Source: Butyricicoccus_B sp017886875 (GTDB taxonomy: Bacteria; Bacillota; Clostridia; Oscillospirales; Butyricicoccaceae). From it: a DNA stretch of 64,000 bases. The notes beneath the pieces were generated by a model. That model was not told where the DNA came from, ran no database searches, and saw only the letters and a program-made list of their open reading frames with translations. The translations under genes and the position numbers were made by a program. This document shows positions 25,105-33,188 of the stretch, in pieces (position 1 is the stretch's first letter; the number at the start of each line of letters is the position of its first letter). The stretch covers positions 1,612,001 to 1,676,000 of the forward strand of contig OZ007036.1 of assembly GCA_963931655.1 (NCBI GenBank). Direction: 5' to 3'.

Positions 25105-25872
25105 TTATTTATTTTCACATAAATTAACTATTTCATCAGTAAGATTTATAAAATCAGCAGATGGTTTACTGTTAGGTGCGTATGTAATAACACTTTCACC
25201 ATGTGCAGGAGCTTCAGCAACACTTACACCTTGCCTAATACGAGCTTCCAAAACACGGGTATTGAGTTGAGAGGCAATCTGTTGTGACATCTCTAAAACT
25301 TCACGATTTAAATTTAATCTTGCATTAAATTTATTAAGAAGTATACCAAGAACTTCAAGTTTAGGATTGTAATATTGTTTAACTGTTTCTATTGTTTCTT
25401 TAATCTGAGTTACACCAAGTAAGCTTAAAATTTCGGGTGCCATTGGTATAATAAGTTTATTTGAAGCAACATATGCATTAACAGTTAAAAGATTAAGTGC
25501 AGGTGGAGTATCAATTATTATATAATCATAATTTTTTGAAATATGATTTAATTCGCTTTTTAACATATACTCTCTGCCAGCTTTATTAAATTCAAGCTCA
25601 ACACCTGATAAAAGAATATTTGAAGCTAAAAGGTCACAATATTCAGTTTTACAAATAGCTTGCTCAATTGAAATTTGTTTCTTAAAAACCTCATAAAGAG
25701 TATGTGTGTTTTCAATATCAACTCCAAGGCTAAAACCTAAGTTACCTTGAGGGTCAAGGTCTATAGCAAGTACCTTTTTTCCACGCTCATAAAGTGAAGC
25801 GATAAGGGCAGCAGATGTGGTTGTTTTACCGACACCACCCTTTTGATTTGTGATAGCTATAACTTCTGGCAC
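25105..25872 (-). CDS. ParA/Soj-family partitioning ATPase
   Basis: A deviant-Walker ATPase of the ParA/Soj group, which form DNA- or surface-bound gradients to position cargo. The 255 residues include the deviant P-loop NQKGGVGKTT (about residue 8), the switch motif LAIDLDPQGNLGFSLG and the Walker B IIIDTPPALNLLT. There is no MinD/FlhG-type C-terminal amphipathic helix. The product is closer to Soj than to the flagellar-number factor FlhG. The frame is open from GTG 25881, but that start touches its AAGGA; GTG 25872 is ten bases from it and preferred. No parB or parS was seen. It is cotranscribed with the ComFB-domain gene and wedged between two flagellar operons. Confidence 0.92.
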   Translation of the reverse strand: MPEVIAITNQKGGVGKTTTSAALIASLYERGKKVLAIDLDPQGNLGFSLGVDIENTHTLYEVFKKQISIEQAICKTEYCDLLASNILLSGVELEFNKAGREYMLKSELNHISKNYDYIIIDTPPALNLLTVNAYVASNKLIIPMAPEILSLLGVTQIKETIETVKQYYNPKLEVLGILLNKFNARLNLNREVLEMSQQIASQLNTRVLEARIRQGVSVAEAPAHGESVITYAPNSKPSADFINLTDEIVNLCENK

Positions 25873-26021
25873 AAAAATCACGTCCTTATCAAAATTATTC
25901 TTGTTCTATCTATTATTTTAGTATACTATATGTCGAAATAAAAAAACAGAAGAAATTTTTATAAAATTGAAATCCGTAAGAAATTGTAGAAATATTACAC
26001 ACAAGAGAGGAGTGCTTTATT

Positions 26022-28559
26022 ATGGCATCAATAAGCAGTTTAAGTAGTGGTTCTAGCATTTATGGTAGCAGAAGTAGTAATATAATTAGTGGTCTTGCAT
26101 CTGGTATGGATACTGAATCTATGATTGAGGGTATGGTGCAAGGTATTAAATCTAAAATTGACAAGCAAAAACAACAACAAACTATTTTAGGTTGGCAACA
26201 AGAAGCTTATAGAAGTATTAGTGACCAGCTTGTATCACTTTCAACAAAGTATACATCATATGCGTCAAGTACAAACCTTATGAGTTCTTCATTTTTTACA
26301 CCAAGTATAATTACATCACTTGGCAAATATGCAGACAAAATTTCCGCAACAGGCTCAACAACAAGTAATATAGAAATTTTGGGTGTTGAAAATCTAGCTA
26401 AAACGGAAACAATTACATTTGAGGGATTAAAAGATGGTATTGGTATTGAAGATAAAAATGCAGTTTCAGGTAGTAATGGAGTAGATTTAACTGGTGAAGT
26501 TAATGTTAGTACAATTGCAGGTAAAAGCCTTGTAATGGAATACGGAAATGAGAGTTTTACTATTACATTTGACTCTAACAAGGTGTATAAGGATATAGAT
26601 GATGTTGTTGAAGAAATAAATTCTCAACTTAAGAACAAGTCTGTTTCTACGTCAGATGGTGATAGTATCAATATAGGTACAAAGCTAGAAGCTAAAGCAG
26701 ACGGAGATAAACTAGTATTTGAATATAAAAATAAAGATGATAATAATACAGTAAAAATCAGTGATAGTTCATCGGATAGTGTTTTAAGTGCTTTAGGACT
26801 TGAAGAAGAGCAAGAAATGACATCTAATGGTTCACCTATTAAATCAAATAGTGATGTCACTATAAAAGAATTATATACAAATAAAAAAGCTAGTGAAGTT
26901 CTGGCAGGTGCCTCAATAACAATAACATATAATGGTCAACAGAAGACTATAAAAATGCCTGAAAAGGGTTCTGAGGCATATGATAAAATTTTTGGTGAAG
27001 GTATTTCAAAAGAAGATGCAGCAAAAAACATGGAAGATTATATGCAAAATCAAGTTGATAAAGCATTTGGTTATGGTCGTATAACAATTTCCAATGATGG
27101 TACTGATGGTCAATTCCAACCTAAATTCCAAGTAAAAGGTGAAGACACAATATCAATTGATACTGGTACAACAAATGTAATTGGTAAAGGTGGTATATTT
27201 GGAATTGAGCGTGGAGCTTCAAACAGAGTTAATACAGATAAGACATTAGAGGATTTGTTGGGAGATAAGCTTAAAGATTGGGTAAGCATAAAGAAAGATG
27301 ATAATGGTGATGATCTATATGCACTAGAAATAAATGGTGTAAAGATTGGCGAGTACACTAAAGATACTACTCTTTCTACCATTATGAGTGATATTAACAA
27401 TAATTCAGAAGCTGGAGTTAATGTTAAATATTCAGAAACTGCAAATCAGTTTGTATTTACTTCAACATATGGTGGTGCTGGTGGTAGAATTGCAATAGAT
27501 GATACCACTAAAGACAGCACAAAGGGATATACAAATGTTGCTGCTAATCTTTTTGGTCAAGTAACATATAATGAAGATGGTGAATTAGATACTATAAGAG
27601 GAAAATCAGTAAGTAATAAAAATGATTTGGAACAATTGAAAAAAGATGGTGTTTCATTTTTTGAAGGTCAAGATGGAAAGATGGCTGTTAGTGTAAATGG
27701 TAAAGAAATGGTACTGACAAGCGGTACAAACACATTTAATATTGATGGTCTTTCAGTGACTGCAAATGAAGTTTTTAATACAGAAAAAATTAATGATGAT
27801 GGAACTATTAACAATGATGTTAAAGTTGAAGGTGTAACATTTGCTAAAAAAGCTGATACTGATAAAATTGTTGATGCTATCAAGTCTTTTGTTGAAGATT
27901 ATAATAAAATGCTTGAAGATTTGGGAACAGCATATACAACTCAGCCAAATAACAAGTATACTGCTCTTACAGATGACCAAAAAGCTGATATGACTGATAA
28001 ACAGATAGAAGAATATGAAGCAAAAGCAAAGGAAGGCTTGTTATTTGGTGATAGAGATTTAACAGCTCTTGCAAGTGAGCTTAGATTTTTATTCTCTGGT
28101 TCAGATATGAGTAGTATTGGTATTACAACATCTTCAGATGCTTCAGATCGTGGTAAACTTGCGATTGATGAAAATAAATTAAGAGAGGCAATAACTGGTG
28201 ATATTGATGCGGTTAAGAATGCTTTCACCAGTCCAATTCAAGAAGATGAAAATGGTAATGTTGTATCTGGAGGTGTAATGCCTAAACTTAAAGAAGTGTT
28301 AGATAAATATGCTGCAACTACTGGTGCAACAAAAGGTATACTTATTGAAAAAGCAGGTTCTCAATATTCTCCAACTGCATTATTGAATAATACAATTAAA
28401 TCTGAAATAGAAGATATTGATGATGTTATTGATAAATTAACAGATCAACTAAATGATAAGATTGATTTCTATACTTCTAAGTTTAGTAAACTTGAAGTGC
28501 TTATTAGCCAGATGAATTCTCAGAGCTCTTATCTATCGAGTATGAGTGGTGGGTATTAA
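26022..28559 (+). CDS. fliD: Flagellar filament cap protein FliD (enlarged)
   Basis: Filament cap, needed to polymerise flagellin at the tip. The 845 residues are far longer than the Bacillus protein (about 500). The FliD_N domain is at residues about 20-130 (ISGLASGMDTESMIEGMV), and a FliD_C coiled-coil domain occupies the last 230 residues (FVEDYNKMLEDLGTAY, and the terminal SKLEVLISQMNSQSSYLSSM). The large central insertion (about 140-600) is rich in Asp, Asn, Lys and Gly and contains flagellin/hook IN-like segments; it is probably the exposed variable part. ATG 26022 follows GAGAGGAG. fliS and the fliT-like gene follow in the same operon. Confidence 0.93.
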   Translation: MASISSLSSGSSIYGSRSSNIISGLASGMDTESMIEGMVQGIKSKIDKQKQQQTILGWQQEAYRSISDQLVSLSTKYTSYASSTNLMSSSFFTPSIITSLGKYADKISATGSTTSNIEILGVENLAKTETITFEGLKDGIGIEDKNAVSGSNGVDLTGEVNVSTIAGKSLVMEYGNESFTITFDSNKVYKDIDDVVEEINSQLKNKSVSTSDGDSINIGTKLEAKADGDKLVFEYKNKDDNNTVKISDSSSDSVLSALGLEEEQEMTSNGSPIKSNSDVTIKELYTNKKASEVLAGASITITYNGQQKTIKMPEKGSEAYDKIFGEGISKEDAAKNMEDYMQNQVDKAFGYGRITISNDGTDGQFQPKFQVKGEDTISIDTGTTNVIGKGGIFGIERGASNRVNTDKTLEDLLGDKLKDWVSIKKDDNGDDLYALEINGVKIGEYTKDTTLSTIMSDINNNSEAGVNVKYSETANQFVFTSTYGGAGGRIAIDDTTKDSTKGYTNVAANLFGQVTYNEDGELDTIRGKSVSNKNDLEQLKKDGVSFFEGQDGKMAVSVNGKEMVLTSGTNTFNIDGLSVTANEVFNTEKINDDGTINNDVKVEGVTFAKKADTDKIVDAIKSFVEDYNKMLEDLGTAYTTQPNNKYTALTDDQKADMTDKQIEEYEAKAKEGLLFGDRDLTALASELRFLFSGSDMSSIGITTSSDASDRGKLAIDENKLREAITGDIDAVKNAFTSPIQEDENGNVVSGGVMPKLKEVLDKYAATTGATKGILIEKAGSQYSPTALLNNTIKSEIEDIDDVIDKLTDQLNDKIDFYTSKFSKLEVLISQMNSQSSYLSSMSGGY

Positions 28560-28605
28560 TTATTAGTGTGGTTTGTACCATGTTTTTGGAAAGGATTTTT
28601 TAAAT

Positions 28606-28977
28606 ATGAATATGCAAGGGTATCAACAATATAAAGCACAATCCATGAATACAATGACACAGGGTGAGCTGTTGATGCTTTTATATGATGAGCTGGTTAA
28701 ACGCTTAATTCGTTCAGAACTAGCTTTAAAAAAGGAAGATTTTGAACTTTTTGAAACATCTATTGTAAGATGTATTGATATTATTCATTACTTGGATGAA
28801 ACGCTAGATATGAAATATCCAATAAGTCAAGACCTTCACAGACTCTATGATTATTTCTTATATATGTTAAACCGTGTTCGTTTCGGAAGAAATAGTCAAG
28901 TTTTGGAACAAGTTAAACCTCAAATTGTTGATTTAAGAGATACTTTTAGAAAAGCACAAGAGGCACAAAATATATGA
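28606..28977 (+). CDS. fliS: Flagellin export chaperone FliS
   Basis: Four-helix chaperone that keeps flagellin unfolded before export. The 123 residues contain the family N-terminus QGYQQYKAQSMNTMTQGELL, then LLYDELVKRL and RLYDYFLYMLNRV. The frame is open from TTG 28573, but ATG 28606 has AAAGGA about ten bases upstream and gives the standard N-terminus. The stop overlaps the next ATG by four bases (ATGA). Its presence implies a flagellin gene elsewhere in the genome. Confidence 0.94.
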   Translation: MNMQGYQQYKAQSMNTMTQGELLMLLYDELVKRLIRSELALKKEDFELFETSIVRCIDIIHYLDETLDMKYPISQDLHRLYDYFLYMLNRVRFGRNSQVLEQVKPQIVDLRDTFRKAQEAQNI

Positions 28978-29348
28978 ATGAAGATTGGTTAAAATTACTT
29001 GTTCAGCTTAAAAAACGTTACTCATTACTAATTCAGATAGATGACTTAACACAGCAGATGTCTGATGCTTTAAATCGTGATGATGAAGTTTCTTTTCAAA
29101 TGCTTTTGTCAATGCGTCAAGAACCTATTTTATATTTAAAAGAGTCAGACAAGATTTTATTGGATCTTAAATCTGAACTCCCTCAAAATATAGTTAAAAG
29201 ATGGCAAGAGCTTGAAAACAATGCTGAACCAATAGGTCAAGAAGAAACTTTATTTAAACAACAGATAAATCAAAATCGAAGACTTTTAGAACGTCTTGTT
29301 CCTTTTGACAATCGAATATTAACTGTACTAAAAAACAAAAAGAGATAA
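28974..29348 (+). CDS. FliT-like flagellar chaperone candidate
   Basis: A 124-residue helical protein with no obvious enzymatic motif. It overlaps fliS by four bases, exactly where FliT (the FliD chaperone) sits in fliD-fliS-fliT operons. Its pattern (an N-terminal helix with YSLLIQIDDLTQQMSDALNR, and a C-terminal basic helix ending NRILTVLKNKKR) fits a FliT/FlgN-type all-alpha chaperone. The FliT family diverges strongly, so this rests mostly on position. Confidence 0.65.
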   Translation: MNEDWLKLLVQLKKRYSLLIQIDDLTQQMSDALNRDDEVSFQMLLSMRQEPILYLKESDKILLDLKSELPQNIVKRWQELENNAEPIGQEETLFKQQINQNRRLLERLVPFDNRILTVLKNKKR

Positions 29349-29351
29349 TAA

Positions 29352-29387
29352 TTTCCCACCGCAATTTGTATAAAATGCGGTGGGAAA
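29352..29387. terminator. Hairpin after the fliT-like gene, probable terminator
   Basis: A perfect 12-bp stem (29352-29363 with 29376-29387) with a 12-base loop, four bases after the stop codon. Neither strand has a proper T run after it, so termination may be weak or it may protect the mRNA end. Confidence 0.6.
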
Positions 29388-29511
29388 AATATTCTAACGC
29401 AAAATGTTATAATTGTTGATAAAAATTTTTCTTTGTAAAAAATATTTATGGTATTGCTCAATTAATAAGTTTGCTGTAAAATAATAATGTAACATAAGAA
29501 CATATATAGTA

Positions 29512-30405
29512 CTATTTATTAGCTGATAGAAACCATAAAGGTGCTCCACTGGTGCGACTCATGCTGAGTTCATCAACTATAAGTTGGGCGTCCCATTCTT
29601 GTAAACTTCGTGTTCTACTTATTGGGTCAGCTACAAGTAATTTATTATCTTTGGTCACACCACGAAGCACTATAAAATGCCCAGTATCAGTAAAATGTCC
29701 AGGTCCCATAAGTGCTATGGCTATTTCGCCGCCTGAAAGCCTTGTTATTATTTCATTTGCATCAAGTGTTGTTGGTGGACTGCATGTAATCGAAAATGCC
29801 GTTGCTACACCTTGTACTATATTATGGTATGAACCGCTTTGAGGTGCCCAATAGCCTTGCTCTGCACAAAATGCAGCCATTGCAGCAGGGTCTGTAGTGC
29901 CAACTCCTAAGCTATTTACAACCATTGCAAGTGCTGTAGGACCACAACCATATACACCAATAGGGTCATTGCCATAAAGTTGGTCTTTCCATTCAGGGTC
30001 GTTTTGTGCAAAGTAAACTACTGGTATAGTGCCACCTGTTAAAGTTTCTATACCATTAACTCTTGTCATTACATCTGAAGAATTTTCAGTTTTTTGACTG
30101 TTTTTATGGTCTTTTGCTTTTTGTGGCTGAGTAAGTTTTTCACCCAGCTGTTTTATTTTGCTATCAAGCCAATCTTTCTGTGTGGAAATCCAATTTCCGG
30201 TGTTTATAATTAATTTCTTACCATTTGATATTGTGGATTTTGCTGTATTTTGTACAGGAGTTACAATTTTTATGAAAATATGAGGGTCGTGCCAATAGCA
30301 AATGGCAAGTTCGATACCTCCTACACATACAATAAACAAAAATATGGCAAGAGTTGTCATTTTAAATTTTTCTAGTTTTGATTTATTTTTTTTCAAATTT
30401 CTCAC
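29512..30405 (-). CDS. Membrane-anchored C39-like cysteine peptidase
   Basis: A protein of about 297 residues with an N-terminal basic stretch and one membrane segment (about 18-38), so the rest should face outward. The C-terminal domain is papain/C39-like: YGCGPTALAMVVNSLG contains the active-site Cys, GHFTDTGHFIVLRG the His and LLVADPISRTR the supporting Asp. No ABC transporter domain is attached. The start is either GTG 30405 or TTG 30396; the AAAGGTGAG site overlaps the first, so TTG 30396 is possible. It diverges from the FtsE-like ATPase gene. Substrate unknown; a wall peptide or secreted protein is likely. Confidence 0.82.
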   Translation of the reverse strand: MRNLKKNKSKLEKFKMTTLAIFLFIVCVGGIELAICYWHDPHIFIKIVTPVQNTAKSTISNGKKLIINTGNWISTQKDWLDSKIKQLGEKLTQPQKAKDHKNSQKTENSSDVMTRVNGIETLTGGTIPVVYFAQNDPEWKDQLYGNDPIGVYGCGPTALAMVVNSLGVGTTDPAAMAAFCAEQGYWAPQSGSYHNIVQGVATAFSITCSPPTTLDANEIITRLSGGEIAIALMGPGHFTDTGHFIVLRGVTKDNKLLVADPISRTRSLQEWDAQLIVDELSMSRTSGAPLWFLSANK

Positions 30406-30484
30406 CTTTAATAGAATTATTATTTTTTTATTATCATAGCAAACAAATCGAAATTTGTCTAATATTTAATATGGAGGAAATATT

Positions 30485-31189
30485 GTGCCTCAAATAGAAC
30501 TTCAAAATGTAACTAAATATTTTGTAAATGATAGAAAAAAACGCTTTGCAGCGATTGATGATGTATCAATTACAATCGAACAAGGTGATTTTGTTTTTTT
30601 AATAGGAAGTAGTGGTGCAGGTAAAACAACCTTACTTAAACTTATTGCTAGTCAGCTTCGTGCCGATGAAGGTCGAATTTGGATAGGAGACCAAGAAATA
30701 ACCAAACTTAGATATTGGAGAAGAACTGCATATAGAAGAATGGTTGGACAAGTGTGGCAAGAAGCGGGACTTATAAGAAAGAAAACTATAAGAGAAAATT
30801 TATATATAGTTCAGCGAGCATTGGGCGTTAAATCTAAAATCGCTGAGGAAAATACAACAAAAGCTTTGGCTTTGGTTGGCATGAGAGCCATGGGAGAACG
30901 TTATCCATTTGAGCTTTCAGGCGGACAAATAAAACTTGTAGAGCTTGCAAGAGCTGTTATATGCAATCCACCTGTTTTGGTTGTAGATGAAATAACAGCT
31001 AACCTTGATTATGATACAAGCTGGGATATTATGAATATTTTAGCCGAAATTAATCGATGTGGTACAACTATTGTTATGGCAACTCACGCTAAACAGTTTG
31101 TAAATGTTATGAGAAAACGAGTTATTACACTTGTTGAAGGTCGTATAGTTGCTGATATAGAAAAGGGAAAGTATGGGGAGTTAAAATAA
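30485..31189 (+). CDS. FtsE-like ABC transporter ATPase without an adjacent permease
   Basis: A 234-residue nucleotide-binding subunit. It has the Walker A IGSSGAGKTTLLKL, the Q-loop in VGQVWQEAGLI, an intact LSGGQIKLVELARA signature, Walker B VLVVDEITANLD with catalytic Glu, and the H-loop MATHAKQ. The pattern is that of FtsE/LolD-type ATPases. FtsX, its usual membrane partner controlling wall hydrolases, is not adjacent: the next gene is a chemoreceptor. GTG 30485 has TGGAGGAA upstream. It diverges from a surface peptidase gene. Confidence 0.85.
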   Translation: MPQIELQNVTKYFVNDRKKRFAAIDDVSITIEQGDFVFLIGSSGAGKTTLLKLIASQLRADEGRIWIGDQEITKLRYWRRTAYRRMVGQVWQEAGLIRKKTIRENLYIVQRALGVKSKIAEENTTKALALVGMRAMGERYPFELSGGQIKLVELARAVICNPPVLVVDEITANLDYDTSWDIMNILAEINRCGTTIVMATHAKQFVNVMRKRVITLVEGRIVADIEKGKYGELK

Positions 31190-31212
31190 AACCGAAATTT
31201 GGTTTTGTTTAT
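31188..31212 (+). terminator. Weak hairpin after the FtsE-like gene
   Basis: AAAACC (31188-31193) pairs with GGTTTT (31201-31206), followed by a T-rich stretch. It is short and A/T-based, so termination would be partial. Confidence 0.4.
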
Positions 31213-31250
31213 AGATTTAGCAATAAATCAATCGAAAGGAATGACATAAG

Positions 31251-33047
31251 GTGAAACTTAGAAATCTAAAATTTAAGAAAAAATTAATACTTTGTAGTGC
31301 TGTTCCAATAGTTCTATCTCTTATATTATTGATAGTTTCAAATGTTCAGTCAACTAAAATAGCAAATGAATATGACAGCATGATTAAAAATCAAGTTGAT
31401 TTAAGAACAAATTTGCTAGAATCTCGAGTTATAAATAATAAGGCATCTCGTATTGTTCGTGATATTGTAATTGATGGTCTATCAGGCGAAACAACTCACT
31501 ACACAGAAAATATGGCAACTTTTAATGAAATAGAAACTCAAATTCAGTCATATTTAAAGTATGTTGATGAAAAATATACTGGTGGAGATGGAAAAGATAC
31601 AGAATACATAAATGCTTTAAATGCATGGATAAAAGAAGCAAAAAATATTTTATCACTTGCAAAGTCTAACCAGAATGAAAGGGTTATAGAAGAATTACAT
31701 AATACATGTGAACCGGCACTTGAAAATCTCGCTAATATTGCACAAGATTTAGATGATACTGTTGCTCAACAGGTCAATGATAAAAGTGAAGAACTACAAA
31801 CTATGAATGTAATTACAACAATTAGTATGATAATTATGATTTTCGTTGGTCTTGTAGTTATAATTTTTATAGTTAAATCAATCATAAAGTCAATAATTGA
31901 GCCAACAACTGAAATTCAAAAGGCTATTATAGCTATGAGTAGAGGTGTACTTGATACACCAGTAAATTATAAATCTGAAGATGAGCTTGGAGAAATGGCA
32001 GAAGCACTGCGTACAAGCCAATTTGTTTTAAAACAGGCTTGTAATTATATAACAAATGTAGCTTCAGCTATGGCTAATGGTAAGTTTGATATAAATGTTA
32101 ATGCAAATCTGCCAGGTTCTTTTGCTTCAATTTCTCAGTCTTTAGACTCTGTGCAAAATAAAATGAACTCTATGATTTTCAATATAAAGCGTTCTGTTGA
32201 ACAAGTTTCTGCAGGTGCAGAACAAGTTGCAAACGGTTCACAAGCTCTTGCACAAGGTGCAACCGAACAGGCTAGTGCTGTAGAAGAATTATCATCAACT
32301 ATAAATGAAATCTCTGATGGTGCTCGTCAAAATGCGGAGACTGCTAAGGTTGTTTGTGAAAAAGCAGACCAAGCAGGCGAGCAAAACCAAGCAACTCAAA
32401 ATAAAATGGTTGAAATGATTGAAGCTATGGACGATATAACCGAAAAATCTAAAGAAATTAGTAAAATTATTAAAACCATTGAGGATATTGCATTCCAGAC
32501 AAATATACTTGCTCTAAATGCAGCAGTAGAGGCTGCTCGTGCTGGTACAGCTGGTAAGGGTTTTGCTGTTGTTGCTGATGAGGTTCGAAACCTTGCTACA
32601 AAATCATCTGAAGCAGCAAAAAATACAACTGTTCTTATAGAAGATTCTATTCATGCAGTAGAAAAGGGTTCTAATATTGCTAATCAAGCAGCAAAATTTA
32701 TTTCCACAAGCACTGAGCTTACTACAGAAGTGGTTGAAAAAATTGCAGGTATAGCAAATGCGGCAGAGCGTGAGTCTGAAGCTATTGACCAAGTAACCCA
32801 AGGTATTGACCAAATTGCAACAGTTGTACAGACTAACTCTGCAACAAGTGAAGAATCTGCTGCGGCTAGTGAAGAACTATCTTCGCAAGCAAATATAATG
32901 CGTCAGATTTTATTTTCATTTGATGTAAAGGAACAAAATATACAGTCTTTTGAACAACCTGTTCATAAATCTCAAAGCACACATATATCAAGCCCAAAAA
33001 CTAGAGCAAATTTAGAAACTGTACATGATGATGCTGGAAAATACTGA
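31251..33047 (+). CDS. Methyl-accepting chemotaxis protein 1
   Basis: A transmembrane chemoreceptor of 598 residues. TM1 is at about residues 11-32 and TM2 at about 190-213, with an external four-helix-type sensor of about 155 residues between them. A HAMP domain follows (IEPTTEIQKAIIAMSRGVLD), then a long signalling coiled coil with the conserved hairpin tip KTIEDIAFQTNILALNAAVE. The ligand is not predictable. There is no C-terminal NWETF-type pentapeptide. It starts at GTG 31251 with AAAGGA upstream. It is paralogous to the next gene along its full length. Confidence 0.94.
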   Translation: MKLRNLKFKKKLILCSAVPIVLSLILLIVSNVQSTKIANEYDSMIKNQVDLRTNLLESRVINNKASRIVRDIVIDGLSGETTHYTENMATFNEIETQIQSYLKYVDEKYTGGDGKDTEYINALNAWIKEAKNILSLAKSNQNERVIEELHNTCEPALENLANIAQDLDDTVAQQVNDKSEELQTMNVITTISMIIMIFVGLVVIIFIVKSIIKSIIEPTTEIQKAIIAMSRGVLDTPVNYKSEDELGEMAEALRTSQFVLKQACNYITNVASAMANGKFDINVNANLPGSFASISQSLDSVQNKMNSMIFNIKRSVEQVSAGAEQVANGSQALAQGATEQASAVEELSSTINEISDGARQNAETAKVVCEKADQAGEQNQATQNKMVEMIEAMDDITEKSKEISKIIKTIEDIAFQTNILALNAAVEAARAGTAGKGFAVVADEVRNLATKSSEAAKNTTVLIEDSIHAVEKGSNIANQAAKFISTSTELTTEVVEKIAGIANAAERESEAIDQVTQGIDQIATVVQTNSATSEESAAASEELSSQANIMRQILFSFDVKEQNIQSFEQPVHKSQSTHISSPKTRANLETVHDDAGKY

Positions 33048-33091
33048 TTATAGTATGTCCAAAAAGGATTTATTTACTCTTTTATTTTAAG

Positions 33092-33120
33092 TTGCATATA
33101 TAGTAAATAAATGCTAAAAT
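33092..33120 (+). promoter_or_regulatory. Promoter of the second chemoreceptor gene
   Basis: TTGCAT at 33092-33097, a 17-base spacer, then TAAAAT at 33115-33120. Good sigma-A geometry, about 70 bases before the start codon. Confidence 0.65.
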
Positions 33121-33125
33121 GAAGG

Positions 33126-33144
33126 TTAATACAAAATGTATTAA
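33126..33144 (+). promoter_or_regulatory. Perfect palindrome at the expected transcription start of receptor 2
   Basis: TTAATAC-AAAAT-GTATTAA, 7-bp perfect arms, starting six bases after the -10 box. The position suits a repressor operator. Confidence 0.5.
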
Positions 33145-33188
33145 TTTGTATATTTATATATGATTTTAAGAAAGGAAAAGATATAAGA

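Noticed and set aside
25105..25872. ParA gene as a plasmid or prophage partition remnant
   Set aside because: No parB, parS, integrase, replicase or phage gene is present, and its partner is a conserved-looking motility-region protein. A chromosomal role is more likely.
25105..25872. ParA gene as FlhG (flagellar number regulator)
   Set aside because: FlhG follows FlhF in the early operon and has a MinD-like membrane helix. This protein has the Soj-type LDPQGN switch and no such helix or FlhF neighbour.
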